Positions 1-8,437 are shown, numbered from the stretch's first letter. The stretch is 64,000 nucleotides of DNA from Pseudoneobacillus sp052180215 (GCF_052180215.1 NZ_CP197471.1:2328001-2392000); one strand, 5' to 3'. The notes: generated by a model from the letters alone, not told the origin. Translations and numbers: made by a program.

Positions 1-140
1 TTTACTTCTTGCTTTAAGTGCTTTAACTGATGACCATAACTAGCACTATCACGAACGATTTCATGATAAAGCTCTTGTGCATCCTCTACTCCCTGTTGAG
101 CTGCTTGAAAAGCTTGTTGTTTATCCTTGTGATAAGGCAT
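1..140 (-). CDS. Hypothetical small protein, C-terminus cut by window edge
   Basis: The reading frame runs off the left edge of the window, so only the first 46 codons are visible. It starts with ATG behind an AAGGAGTG ribosome binding site seven bases upstream. The visible part (MPYHKDKQQAFQ...) is hydrophilic, rich in Gln, Glu and His, and looks alpha-helical, with no signal peptide or membrane segment. I do not recognise the family. It is divergent from the spore gene sspP, so a sporulation link is possible but only inferred from position. Confidence 0.6.
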   Translation of the reverse strand, partial: MPYHKDKQQAFQAAQQGVEDAQELYHEIVRDSASYGHQLKHLKQEV

Positions 141-263
141 TTTTATCTCACTCCTTGTTGAATTATGTAACGTTAAATTGTGCAAACATGCGAAAATTAT
201 TCAAGGTTATATTGGAATAAAAAAATCGTCGCTTCACATCCTAATTTTGAGGAGGGATAAAAG

Positions 264-404
264 ATGACAAACAAAAATGACAGTAAGGATATGCGTAAAA
301 ACGCACCAAAACAATCTGGTCAACCTGAACCGATGAGTGGATCTAAAAAGGTTAAAAACCGAAACCACACAAGACAAAAACACAATTCTCACCATGATAT
401 GTAA
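264..404 (+). CDS. sspP: Small acid-soluble spore protein P (SspP)
   Basis: A 46-residue, very basic, hydrophilic protein beginning MTNKNDSKDMRKNAPK and ending in a His/Asn-rich tail (HNSHHDM). The conserved block MSGSKKVKNRNHTRQ matches what I recall of Bacillus SspP, a minor small acid-soluble protein of the spore core. The ATG follows a GAGGAGGG ribosome binding site. It is monocistronic and ends just before a strong bidirectional terminator shared with the convergent selA. Expression in the forespore (sigma G) is known for the family, but I did not identify a sigma G promoter here. Its presence marks the organism as an endospore former. Confidence 0.9.
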   Translation: MTNKNDSKDMRKNAPKQSGQPEPMSGSKKVKNRNHTRQKHNSHHDM

Positions 405-420
405 TAAAATCTAAATAAAA

Positions 421-452
421 AAGCTACAGGTTATTTCGAGTACCTGTAGCTT
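421..452. terminator. Bidirectional terminator between sspP and selA
   Basis: An 11-bp perfect stem (AAGCTACAGGT / ACCTGTAGCTT) is flanked by an A-tract on the left and Ts on the right. It serves the convergent genes sspP (+) and selA (-). Confidence 0.85.
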
Positions 453-456
453 TCTA

Positions 457-1878
457 CTATATAATTGAATTTCCTACTATTTGAAGAGCATTTAGGATTA
501 ATTCTTCCTCTTCCGGCTCAACTGTTCGCAGGTCAATAAGTAATTCATCGTTTTGAACCCGTGTCACAATAGCGGGTTGGCAATCAACGCGTAATTTTTT
601 GGCTAGTGCTGCAGAAGACACTCTAGGGTGTTTGATTGTAAGAACAACAGTTGGAAGTTCAACATCTGGCATGGTTCCCCCGCCAACTTGACTTGTACTT
701 TCCATCAAGGCTACTTCATACTCAGGAGCCATTTCCAAAAGCTTTTTTATCAAATCAGTCGCTCTGCTTTTTATTTCCTCTTTACACCATAGCATATCTC
801 TTAAGGTAGGTATGTTCATTCTGCCGTTTTCGCCTTTTAAATAATCAAGTAGAGTTCCCTCCAAAGCTGCTAATGTCATTTTATCTACACGAAGGACACG
901 TGCTAATTGATGCTTTTTGAGCTTTTCCACTAATTCTTTTTTTCCAACAATGATTCCCGCTTGTGGACCACCTAAAAGTTTGTCACCACTAAATGAAACA
1001 AGATCAGCACCTAATTCAACGATCCTTTTTACGACAGGCTCGTCCCCTATTCTATGCTGTGTAAAATCATATAAGACGCCACTACCTAAATCCTCATAAA
1101 AAATAATATTTTCGTGCTGAGAGGAAAGATTGACTAATTCTTCACTTTCAACAGTTTTAGTAAATCCAATTGTTTTAAAATTAGAGGTATGTACTTTTAA
1201 AATCATTTTTGTATGTTCATTTATTGCATTTTCATAATCAAATAAATGAGTTTTGTTCGTCGTCCCCACTTCCACAAGTGTGGCACCACTTTCCTCCATA
1301 ATAGAAGATATACGGAAAGAACCACCAATTTCCACTAGTTGTCCACGAGAGACAATTACTTCTTTATCTTTAGCTAAAGCCCTTAAAATTAAATACACGG
1401 CAGCTGCATTATTATTAACAACCATTGCTGATTCAGCACCCGTTAATACTTTTAGCAATACCTCTATATGTGAATGTCTAGAACCTCTCTCGCCCTCCTC
1501 CAACTTATATTCCAAATTGGAGTAATGTCTTGCTGTATCAATCATATGAAAGATGGCGTTTTGACTAAGCCGAGCTCTTCCTAAATTTGTATGTAAAATG
1601 GTACCCGTTGCGTTAATAACTCTTTTTAATGTATAAGCATATTGTTGCGTAACATTTTTTTCAAGAAGTCCAAAAAGTTCATCGATAAATGCACCAGAAC
1701 TTGGATGAGCTCCGGACCAACTTTCGTTTAATAATTGTTCCCGAATCGTATCGACGAGAAAACGCAATTGCTTGGTTAATTCAAGGTCATCAAGTCCTGA
1801 ATGTTCGAGTATATGTTGAAAAGATTTATTAGATTTTAATTCATGTATTGCAGGAATAAAACGTAGCCACTCTTTCAA
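457..1878 (-). CDS. selA: L-seryl-tRNA(Sec) selenium transferase SelA
   Basis: SelA is a cytosolic PLP enzyme that converts seryl-tRNA(Sec) to selenocysteyl-tRNA(Sec) using selenophosphate. The 473-residue length is normal for the family. The PLP lysine is K300 in FSGDKLLGGPQAG, and other SelA hallmarks are TGTILHTNLGRA (about 91-102) and VVNNNAAAV (about 153-161). The start codon is TTG, chosen because GAAGGGG lies eight bases upstream and no ATG is suitably placed. The gene is divergent from the Hsp20-type gene and about 1 kb from selD. It is not followed by selB, its usual partner; selB and the tRNA gene selC are not visible in this window and should lie elsewhere. Confidence 0.95.
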   Translation of the reverse strand: MKEWLRFIPAIHELKSNKSFQHILEHSGLDDLELTKQLRFLVDTIREQLLNESWSGAHPSSGAFIDELFGLLEKNVTQQYAYTLKRVINATGTILHTNLGRARLSQNAIFHMIDTARHYSNLEYKLEEGERGSRHSHIEVLLKVLTGAESAMVVNNNAAAVYLILRALAKDKEVIVSRGQLVEIGGSFRISSIMEESGATLVEVGTTNKTHLFDYENAINEHTKMILKVHTSNFKTIGFTKTVESEELVNLSSQHENIIFYEDLGSGVLYDFTQHRIGDEPVVKRIVELGADLVSFSGDKLLGGPQAGIIVGKKELVEKLKKHQLARVLRVDKMTLAALEGTLLDYLKGENGRMNIPTLRDMLWCKEEIKSRATDLIKKLLEMAPEYEVALMESTSQVGGGTMPDVELPTVVLTIKHPRVSSAALAKKLRVDCQPAIVTRVQNDELLIDLRTVEPEEEELILNALQIVGNSII

Positions 1879-1974
1879 ATGAAAAACCCCTTCAAATATA
1901 GTACTTTTCTAGTATATCACTTTTCTCACCTATGCATATCAGAGGAATATGATATGAAGGAAAGGAGCGTAGAA

Positions 1975-2361
1975 ATGATGAATTCAAACCAAAAGGATGA
2001 GATTTTTGACCCAGATAATGAGCTAGAGAAATGGTTGGAATCTCTATTTTTAGATCCAAATACAAGTTTTTTAGATCAAAGCCAATTCCGTATAGATTTA
2101 TATGACTCTGAAACAGAGATGATTATTGAGGCGCTTCTTCCTAATTATTCTTCTGCAAATATCACTATTTTCATAAATGATTCACATATAATTATTAAAG
2201 CTTGTGAATCTTCTGGCCAAACAAGAGAAAGAACTGTCACCTTTCCCTTTGTGATAAACGCCCAAAAGGTAAATGCAACTTATTCCAATGACATACTAGA
2301 AATATCTATATCCAAAAAACAGCAAGTACAACCTAAAAACCGCCAAATAACTTTAACATAA
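1975..2361 (+). CDS. Hsp20/alpha-crystallin family protein, spore-coat-like
   Basis: A 128-residue protein with an acidic N-terminal arm (DEIFDPDNELEKWLESLF) and a C-terminal alpha-crystallin-like beta-sandwich from about residue 40 (FRIDLYDSETEMIIEALLP) to 118. The usual C-terminal I-x-I is present only loosely as EISISKK. Small Hsp20-like proteins of this size in Bacillus include coat proteins such as CotM/CotP, so a spore-coat or chaperone role is plausible but not shown. The start at 1975 was preferred over upstream in-frame codons because GGAAAGGAG precedes it. The stop codon overlaps the first bases of a 53-nt palindromic repeat. Confidence 0.7.
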   Translation: MMNSNQKDEIFDPDNELEKWLESLFLDPNTSFLDQSQFRIDLYDSETEMIIEALLPNYSSANITIFINDSHIIIKACESSGQTRERTVTFPFVINAQKVNATYSNDILEISISKKQQVQPKNRQITLT

Positions 2362-2412
2362 TAACGCATTAACGTGCCGGGGGTCAGACCCCCGGCACGT
2401 TAATGCGTTATT
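2360..2412. repeat. REP-like palindrome, copy 1 (perfect, 53 nt)
   Basis: A perfect palindrome centred on A2386 with core GGGGGTCAGACCCCC and arms reading outward CGGCACGTTAATGCGTTATT. It lies between the convergent Hsp20-type and SelW-like genes and overlaps the Hsp20 stop codon by two bases. It could also act as a bidirectional RNA hairpin. Six further loci with the same core occur in the window. Confidence 0.9.
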
Positions 2413-2421
2413 GTGATGATG

Positions 2422-2661
2422 TCATAGTGTTTCTATTTTTTGAATTAATTCTTGCGTATTTGGGAAAATACCTGTATCCAATTTAGAATAAATTTTGTTT
2501 CCATTTACCGTAACTTCGAACGCTCCTCCTGAAATAGGGACTAGTTCTAGCTTTGTTACATTGTGTCGGAAATGAGTAAATAGCGCTTCCGCGAAACTCG
2601 CGACTTTTGGTGCATAGTTTCACTTCATGCAGAATTCGACTTTTACTTCATACGTGCTCAT
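2422..2661 (-). CDS. SelW-like (Rdx family) selenoprotein with in-frame TGA (Sec)
   Basis: An ordinary ORF scan misses this gene because codon 14 is TGA (2620-2622). Reading it as selenocysteine gives a continuous 79-residue protein: MSTYEVKVEFCMKU, then NYAPKVASFAEALF and on to ELIQKIETL. The CxxU motif (C11-M-K-U14) after the first beta strand, the later SGGAFEVTVNG strand pair and the total length fit the thioredoxin-like Rdx/SelW family, whose members are thought to act in thiol redox chemistry. The ATG has TAGGAGTG eight bases upstream. A hairpin with a G in its loop follows the TGA (see 2590-2622). The neighbours are selA and selD, which supports real selenocysteine insertion rather than a broken gene. 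Confidence 0.88.
2590..2622 (-). promoter_or_regulatory. Candidate bacterial SECIS hairpin of the SelW-like gene
   Basis: On the minus strand, 22 bases separate the TGA (2622-2620) from the G of a GTT loop. The loop is closed by a perfect 5-bp stem CGCGA/TCGCG (2602-2598 with 2594-2590). Bacterial SECIS elements lie inside the coding region just after the UGA and need a small apical loop carrying a G. Function is inferred. Confidence 0.55.
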
Positions 2662-2684
2662 TTATTTTCACTCCTACATCATAT

Positions 2685-2709
2685 TTCACGAATATTCCAA
2701 TATTGTGAA
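2685..2709. promoter_or_regulatory. Inverted repeat in the selW-selD intergenic region
   Basis: TTCAC and GTGAA flank two AATATT boxes, giving an imperfect 25-bp dyad midway between the divergent SelW-like and selD starts. It may be an operator for one or both genes; no regulator is identified. Confidence 0.3.
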
Positions 2710-2812
2710 TGTATTGTCATTTTAGTATATGTAATATTTTGTGGCAAATATTTTGTTTCTATTAGGTATATGGAGTCATTTAGTTATATACTTGTCCTTG
2801 GAGGTGGAAAAA

Positions 2813-3862
2813 ATGAGTGAACATGAAAAAATTCGCCTAACTTCATTATCAACAAAAGCTGGCTGAGGATGCAAAATAGGTCCTGAGGACTTGGCGCAAG
2901 TGTTGCGTCTATTACCAAAATTTGATCCTGTTCCAGAATTACTAGTTGGTCATGAGACATCTGATGATGCTGGTGTTTATCAATTAACGGATGATATCGC
3001 CTTAATTCAAACACTTGACTATTTTACACCAATTGTTGATGATCCATATATGTTTGGCCAAATCGCAGCAGCAAATGCCTTAAGTGATGTTTATGCTATG
3101 GGCGGTGAACCGAAAACGGTTCTAAATATTGTTGGCTATCCGATTAAAAAATTAGGTTCAGAAATATTAGCACAAATTTTGACTGGAGCAGCTGACAAAG
3201 TCCATGAAGCTGGCGCAATTACTATTGGTGGTCACTCGATTGATGACCAAGAGCCGAAATTCGGATTATCTGTCACAGGGATCGTACACCCTAATAAAGT
3301 ATGGAAAAATGTTGGGGCAAAACCAGGCGATGTATTAGTCATAACGAAACCTATAGGTGTAGGAATTCAAACCACTGGTATTAAACGTGGCGCGGTGACA
3401 GTTGAACAAGAAAAAATCGTCACTGAAACCATGGCCATGCTTAATAAAACAGCTGCAGAGCTTTTGAAAAATCACCAGCCAAATGCTGTTACGGATGTCA
3501 CTGGATTTGGACTATTAGGCCATGGCAGTGAAATGGCTCGTGGAAGCAATGTAAGTTTTGAAATCAACCATTTAGATGTACCTGTGTTAGATGGTACCTA
3601 TCAACTTGCTAAAGATGGGGTTGTCCCAGGAGGGTCGAAGTCAAATTTAAAATGGTTAGAAAATGAGCTTGATTTTGATTCTTTATCGGTGGAACATCAA
3701 TTGATTTTATGTGATGCAATTACTTCTGGCGGTCTATTAGTGTCTTTATCAGAAGCTGATGCCGTTTTATACATTAACGACCTTAAAGCAAACGGTTTAT
3801 CCCACGCTTCTATAATTGGAAAGGTAACAGAAGCTAAGGAAAAATTAATTTATGTAAAATAG
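2813..3862 (+). CDS. selD: Selenophosphate synthetase SelD, a selenoprotein (Sec at codon 18)
   Basis: SelD makes selenophosphate from selenide and ATP, the Se donor for SelA. The gene starts at ATG 2813 behind a GGAGGTGG site. Codon 18 is TGA (2864-2866), placing Sec in KAG-U-GCK, exactly where other SelD proteins have their catalytic Cys or Sec. An ORF finder would wrongly start downstream at 2891. The protein has 349 residues, normal length. Conserved features include SDDAGVYQL, DPYMFGQIAAANALSDVYAMGG (split here as DPYMFGQIA and ANALSDVYAMGG), GGHSI and DVTGFGLLGH. The gene ends at its own terminator. SelD needing selenocysteine for its own active site makes the pathway self-dependent. 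Confidence 0.96.
2864..2892 (+). promoter_or_regulatory. Candidate SECIS hairpin of selD
   Basis: After the TGA at 2864-2866, an 11-base spacer leads to a 6-bp stem AGGTCC/GGACTT (one G-U pair) at 2878-2883 and 2887-2892, with loop TGA. The loop G is 19 bases after the UGA. The position suits a bacterial SECIS; function is inferred. Confidence 0.45.
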
Positions 3863-3864
3863 TA

Positions 3865-3894
3865 AAGGCTTAACCATATGGTTAGGCCTTTTTC
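3865..3894 (+). terminator. selD terminator
   Basis: An AAAGGC-TAACC stem pairs with GGTTA-GGCCTTT around an ATAT loop, followed by a T-run, directly after the selD stop. Confidence 0.8.
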
Positions 3895-3953
3895 TCTGAT
3901 AAACTCCAACTACCAACCCTTCTGGTAAAGGTAAAAGCAGAACTTTTCCCCCC

Positions 3954-3984
3954 TAAAAAAAGAACCCAAAATTGGGTTCCTTTT
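3954..3984 (-). terminator. Terminator of the kbl-tdh operon
   Basis: GAACCCAAAATTGGGTTC (3962-3979) is a palindromic stem followed on the minus strand by a T-tract (the A-run at 3954-3960). It sits just after the tdh stop. Confidence 0.8.
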
Positions 3985-3991
3985 AAAATAA

Positions 3992-4939
3992 TTATTTAAG
4001 TTTAACAGAAAGCTTATCAAGCATATCCTTCGTCATTTTTGCTAAATCATAATCAGCTTTGAATCCCCACTCTTCGGTTGCTGCTGAAGCATCAATGGAA
4101 TTAGGCCAGCTGTCCGCAATTCCTTGACGAATCGGATCAACTTGGTAATTCATTTCAAATCCTGAAATATGTTTTTTGATTTCAGCGGCAATTTCTTCTG
4201 GAGCAAAGCTCATGGCTGTTACGTTAAACGAATTGCGATGCTTAAGTTTGCTCGCATCTGCTTCCATTAAGTTTACTATCGCATTAAGAGCATCAGGCAT
4301 ATACATCATATCCATATATGTTCCTTGGCCGATGTATGACGTATAGGAACCATTTTTAATCGCTTCATAATAAATCTCAACTGCATAATCCGTTGTACCG
4401 CCACCTGGAGGTGTAACATAAGAAATTAATCCAGGGAATCGTAAACCGCGTGTGTCGACACCAAATTTATGATAATAATAATCAGCAAGTAATTCTCCCG
4501 CTACTTTATTAACCCCATACATGGTTGTCGGACGTTGAATGGTATCCTGTGGAGTATTGTCCTTTGGTGTTGATGGACCAAATGCCCCTATTGAACTTGG
4601 AGTGAAGAATTGACAATCTAGTTCACGCGCTGTCTCCAATGCGTTCATTAAACCGCCCATATTTAAATTCCATGCAAATAGCGGTTTAGCTTCAGCAGTA
4701 GCAGATAATAAGGCTGCTAGATGGATGATTGTATCAGCATTATGCTTTTTGGCCAATTCGACCATCTTATTTCCATCCATTACATCTAAAATCTCAAAAG
4801 GACCATTATTTGCTGCTTCACTATCATTTTTACGTATATCTGTTGCAACAACATTATCTCCCCCATATATTCTACGCAGTGCTGAGGTAAGTTCCGATCC
4901 GATTTGTCCAAGAGCTCCCGTAATAAAAATCTTTTTCAT
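3992..4939 (-). CDS. tdh: L-threonine 3-dehydrogenase, SDR/epimerase type
   Basis: A 315-residue extended short-chain dehydrogenase. The Rossmann fold starts at ITGALGQIGSELTSAL (residues 5-20), and the catalytic YxxxK is YGVNK (TTMYGVNKVAGEL), preceded by a Ser-rich SSIGAFGP segment. The family oxidises L-threonine to 2-amino-3-oxobutyrate with NAD+. It resembles the UDP-galactose-epimerase-like bacterial threonine dehydrogenases rather than the zinc-containing E. coli Tdh. It follows kbl by 39 bases, so the unstable product would be handed directly to Kbl. The ATG has GGAGG upstream. A sugar epimerase is the main alternative, but the kbl neighbour makes threonine dehydrogenase by far the best reading. 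Confidence 0.9.
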   Translation of the reverse strand: MKKIFITGALGQIGSELTSALRRIYGGDNVVATDIRKNDSEAANNGPFEILDVMDGNKMVELAKKHNADTIIHLAALLSATAEAKPLFAWNLNMGGLMNALETARELDCQFFTPSSIGAFGPSTPKDNTPQDTIQRPTTMYGVNKVAGELLADYYYHKFGVDTRGLRFPGLISYVTPPGGGTTDYAVEIYYEAIKNGSYTSYIGQGTYMDMMYMPDALNAIVNLMEADASKLKHRNSFNVTAMSFAPEEIAAEIKKHISGFEMNYQVDPIRQGIADSWPNSIDASAATEEWGFKADYDLAKMTKDMLDKLSVKLK

Positions 4940-4978
4940 ATATAATCCTCCAAGGAAGTGTTTTCTTTATTACAAAAA

Positions 4979-6169
4979 TTAAATAATCCCTAACTCTTTA
5001 CCCACTTTTTCATACATGGAAATGGCCTTATCAAGCATTTCCTTCGTATGTGCGGCTGAAGGCATATTACGTACTCGGCCAGTTCCTTGTGGTACTGTTG
5101 GGAATACAATTGCCTTCGCATATACACCTTCTTCATACAGACGTTTACTAAATTGCTGAGTTTTTACTTCGTCCCCAATGATACAAGGTGTAATTGGTGT
5201 TTCACTGTCTCCAATATCAAAACCTAGATTTTTAAGACCCTTTTTCAAATAATTGCCGTTTTCCCATAAACGCTCATTTAATTCTGTGCTTTCCATTAAA
5301 ATCTCTATGGATCTAATGCTCGCAGCAACGTCTGCTGGGGTTAAGGATGTAGAGAAAAGGAATGGGCGGCTACGAACCTTTAACCAATCAATTAAGTCCT
5401 TTTTACCTGCAACATAACCACCGACCACACCTATTGCCTTAGAAAGAGTACCAATTTGGAAGTCAATTTTGTCAGATAACCCAAAATGCTTTACTGTACC
5501 TGCACCTTTTCCTAATACACCTGAACCGTGTGCATCATCGACATAGGTAATAAGGTCGAATTCTTCCGCGATTTCTACAATTTCAGGTAATTTCGCGATA
5601 TCCCCATCCATTGAAAAAACTCCGTCGGTAATAACCATTACCTTATTATATTGACCCGATTCGGTAGCTTCCTTTGCCCTTGCACGTAAATCGTCCATAT
5701 CTGAATGGTTATACCGAATGATTTTGGCTCTTGATAAACGGCAACCGTCAATAATAGAGGCATGGTTTAGTTCATCGGATAGAATAGCATCATTTTTATC
5801 CATTACAGCCGAAATAGCGGCCATATTACAATTGAAACCTGATTGATAAGCAATAGCTGCTTCTGTATGTTTGAATTCCGCTAATTTTTCTTCTAAACGA
5901 GTATGTAATTCTAATGTTCCGTTAATGGTTCGAACAGCGCCTGCTCCTACCCCAAACTTCTCGATTGCTTCCTCAGCTACCTTCTTCAATCGTTCGTCAG
6001 TAGCTAAACCAAGATAGTTATTGGAGGAAAGATTAATTAATTCTTTGCCTTTAATTTTTATCATTGGACCGTTTGGACTTTCAAGAGGGTCAATAACGTT
6101 ATATAAACCTTTACTTTTTAGATCTTCTAAGTTTTCAGTTAAAAACTGATTTAGTTTGTGACTTGACAT
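4979..6169 (-). CDS. kbl: Glycine C-acetyltransferase (2-amino-3-ketobutyrate CoA ligase)
   Basis: A 396-residue alpha-oxoamine synthase of fold-type I PLP enzymes. The PLP lysine is K244 in GTLSKAIGVVGG, with the DDAHGSG aspartate motif near 211-217 and HASIIDG upstream. It cleaves 2-amino-3-oxobutyrate with CoA to glycine and acetyl-CoA. It is the first gene of a two-gene operon with tdh, together turning threonine into glycine plus acetyl-CoA. The start is ATG with AAAGGAGG. The BioF and HemA relatives share this fold, but the pairing with tdh decides the assignment. A near-match to a CcpA cre site lies 71 bases upstream. Confidence 0.93.
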   Translation of the reverse strand: MSSHKLNQFLTENLEDLKSKGLYNVIDPLESPNGPMIKIKGKELINLSSNNYLGLATDERLKKVAEEAIEKFGVGAGAVRTINGTLELHTRLEEKLAEFKHTEAAIAYQSGFNCNMAAISAVMDKNDAILSDELNHASIIDGCRLSRAKIIRYNHSDMDDLRARAKEATESGQYNKVMVITDGVFSMDGDIAKLPEIVEIAEEFDLITYVDDAHGSGVLGKGAGTVKHFGLSDKIDFQIGTLSKAIGVVGGYVAGKKDLIDWLKVRSRPFLFSTSLTPADVAASIRSIEILMESTELNERLWENGNYLKKGLKNLGFDIGDSETPITPCIIGDEVKTQQFSKRLYEEGVYAKAIVFPTVPQGTGRVRNMPSAAHTKEMLDKAISMYEKVGKELGII

Positions 6170-6239
6170 TTAATTTCCTCCTTTAATTCGCTTTCAATGT
6201 CATTACAGGATAAACAATTGTACATACAGAAAGGACAGA

Positions 6240-6253
6240 TGTAATCGCTTTCT
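6240..6253 (-). promoter_or_regulatory. Possible cre (CcpA) site upstream of kbl
   Basis: On the minus strand AGAAAGCGATTACA matches the cre consensus TGNAANCGNTNNCA at all fixed positions but the first. Its position upstream of kbl would suit carbon catabolite repression. Weak evidence. Confidence 0.3.
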
Positions 6254-6332
6254 TTGTTTATATACCAACACTTATTATAAATATAACTGTATCATATTTT
6301 TTAAAAATGTACATGTGAAGAGGACAAAAAAA

Positions 6333-6962
6333 TTATATAATTTTTAAACCTAGTTCTCTTTCAAATGTTTTGGCCAATACATATTTTTGTAGTCCCCTTG
6401 CCAGAGAAACAGCCTTTTTGGCATGTTCCTCTGCTATCTTAGGTTGATCATCCTTTTTAGCCAATTCCACTTTAACCGCTTCAATCATCCAGAGCTTATT
6501 CATTCTTTTGACTAGTTCTCTTGCCTCTTCTAATTGATTCTCTTCTGTTAAAATAATTGCACGGTAATATAGTTGATATTGTAATGGTTTGATTTTCTCA
6601 ATGTGTCTTTTAGCTTCTTCGACATCCTTATTAAAAAGGGCTAGGATGGTTTCATATGTGGGAAACTGGGATCTTAAAATCGAGTTCTTTAGAAGCTTCC
6701 CAATCGCCTCACGAACATCTTCCTCAATATGATTAGCTGCACCATAAAAAAGCTGATATTCAGGGATTTTTCGATTTTTTATAAGAAATTTCTCTATTTC
6801 TTTAAGGTTATTGGAAAAATAAACCAACCTAGGGTTGAAAAAAATGAAAATGAGTAAAAAAGTTAAAATAAAAATTAATACAGGATTAATATTTAAAAAA
6901 GATAGTAGGGCTGAAAATACAAACGCCAGTACGAGAACAACAATAAATTTTTTCCCTGACAT
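6333..6962 (-). CDS. Hypothetical membrane protein with TPR-like helical tail
   Basis: A 209-residue protein with two hydrophobic segments at the N-terminus (about 5-22 and 28-48) followed by a soluble, strongly helical region. The C-terminal part has degenerate repeat-like helices (LQYQLYYRAIILTEENQLEEAREL, split between about 130 and 155), with A and L spacing reminiscent of TPR repeats. I do not recognise a named family. It follows the MocR-type gene by 35 bases in the same direction, so the two may be co-transcribed. Its own ribosome binding site GGAGGT precedes the ATG. A scaffold at the membrane is conceivable; no function is claimed. Confidence 0.6.
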   Translation of the reverse strand: MSGKKFIVVLVLAFVFSALLSFLNINPVLIFILTFLLIFIFFNPRLVYFSNNLKEIEKFLIKNRKIPEYQLFYGAANHIEEDVREAIGKLLKNSILRSQFPTYETILALFNKDVEEAKRHIEKIKPLQYQLYYRAIILTEENQLEEARELVKRMNKLWMIEAVKVELAKKDDQPKIAEEHAKKAVSLARGLQKYVLAKTFERELGLKII

Positions 6963-6997
6963 ATCAATACCTCCAGTTTAACTGACCTTCCATAAGT

Positions 6998-8392
6998 TTA
7001 TCCTAACCAAGCCCTTTTTAGTTTAATTACTCCATCCTCTATTTCCGCTTCTGATAACCCACCATATCCGAGCATTAAGCTTTCATCAACGGTTTTAACC
7101 TTCCCCTTCCAAAAAGTATGAGCTGGGTAAACCTTAACTCCAGCTTTTTCAGCTTTCAAAATGAGATCAGCCACCTTTTGGTTTTTGATCTGAATGAGTA
7201 GATGAAGGCCAGCTTTTTGACCGATAATCGTTACATGTTCACCTAAATATTTATGCAGACATTCATTAAGTTTTTTGTGTTTGGATTGATAAGTTTTCCT
7301 CATTTTTCTTATATGCTTCGCAAATTCACCATTTTTCATAAACTGATATAGTGCTTCCTGAATGATAGGTGAAATTGCCTGGTGGAGGAATGAATATTCT
7401 TCTTTATATTTATGTATCAAAACCTTAGGTAAAACAATATAACTAACCCTTGCTGCGGGTAAAAAAGCTTTTGAAAACGTACCGAGATAGATAACTCGTT
7501 CAAAAGAATCGAGTGATTTTAAAGAAGGAATGGGTTGACCAATATAGCGGAATTCACTATCATAATCATCTTCTATTAAGTAACTGTTTTCTTCATTGGC
7601 CCATTCCAGTAATGTTTTTCTTTTCGATATCGATAGAACCATTCCTAAAGGAAACTGATGAGATGGCGTTAAATATAAAGCTTTTGCCTTACTGCTTTTA
7701 ACCTTTTGAATATTTACTCCATCATGCTCAAGAGGAATGGATTCTATATTGCAATGATGCTTCTCAAAGACGGAACGAACACCATCATAACCTGGTTCCT
7801 CCATGGCAACCTTTTCATTAAATAATTCTAAGAGATAGCTAACCAATAGGATGGATTGTTGAGTACCAGCGCATAAGACAATTTCAGACGCATCGCAATC
7901 AATCCCTCTAGCTTCGAATAAATAGCTTGCAATTTCTTTTCGTAATCCATGATGGCCCTGCTTATCTCCATAGGTAAACAAAGCCTCATTAGAATAACTG
8001 ACTGCATTTACAATACTTCGACGCCATTCCCTCATTGGGAATTTTTCTACTTCTATATCTCCATATTGAAAATCGATAAACGATTTTTTCTCAGTAGTCA
8101 CTATCTCCTCTGTTACTTTATCTTTTTCAGGTGTTGACACTTTGGTTTCCATTTTTAAAACGATTACTCCACTTTTAGGTCTACTTTCCACATACCCTTC
8201 AGCAATTAACTGTTGATAGGCTGTTTCAACTGTATTCCGACTGATCTTTAGATGTAAGGCAAGTTGTCGAATAGATGGTAGTTTTGTATTTTCTAAAATT
8301 CTCCCACTTTCTACTTCTTCTTTAAAGTATTCATACAATTGTACATATAACGGAATCCTCAATTTACTATTTAAAAAGGGGGTTCTATCCAT
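6998..8392 (-). CDS. MocR/PdxR-type transcription regulator (GntR + aminotransferase)
   Basis: A two-domain regulator of 464 residues: an N-terminal GntR winged helix (about 1-75, LPSIRQLALHLKISRNTVETAYQQL split over two helices) joined to a PLP-binding class I aminotransferase-like domain. The PLP lysine is in LGTFSKAFLPAARVSY. MocR proteins usually sense PLP or an amino compound and control a divergent gene, here the flavin-binding protein at 8501. The start was set at ATG 8392 with GGAG eight bases before it; an upstream GTG (8401) is possible. The intergenic region carries an inverted repeat suited as operator. Members include PdxR and GabR; the effector cannot be told from sequence. Confidence 0.85.
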   Translation of the reverse strand: MDRTPFLNSKLRIPLYVQLYEYFKEEVESGRILENTKLPSIRQLALHLKISRNTVETAYQQLIAEGYVESRPKSGVIVLKMETKVSTPEKDKVTEEIVTTEKKSFIDFQYGDIEVEKFPMREWRRSIVNAVSYSNEALFTYGDKQGHHGLRKEIASYLFEARGIDCDASEIVLCAGTQQSILLVSYLLELFNEKVAMEEPGYDGVRSVFEKHHCNIESIPLEHDGVNIQKVKSSKAKALYLTPSHQFPLGMVLSISKRKTLLEWANEENSYLIEDDYDSEFRYIGQPIPSLKSLDSFERVIYLGTFSKAFLPAARVSYIVLPKVLIHKYKEEYSFLHQAISPIIQEALYQFMKNGEFAKHIRKMRKTYQSKHKKLNECLHKYLGEHVTIIGQKAGLHLLIQIKNQKVADLILKAEKAGVKVYPAHTFWKGKVKTVDESLMLGYGGLSEAEIEDGVIKLKRAWLG

Positions 8393-8437
8393 TTCTCCCA
8401 CTCCATCTGACCTTTATAAATTTTTAAAAACTGTCAC

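Noticed and set aside
2620..2622. SelW-like gene as a pseudogene with a stop
   Set aside because: The rest of the frame is intact, the TGA is exactly at the redox position, and selA/selD flank it.
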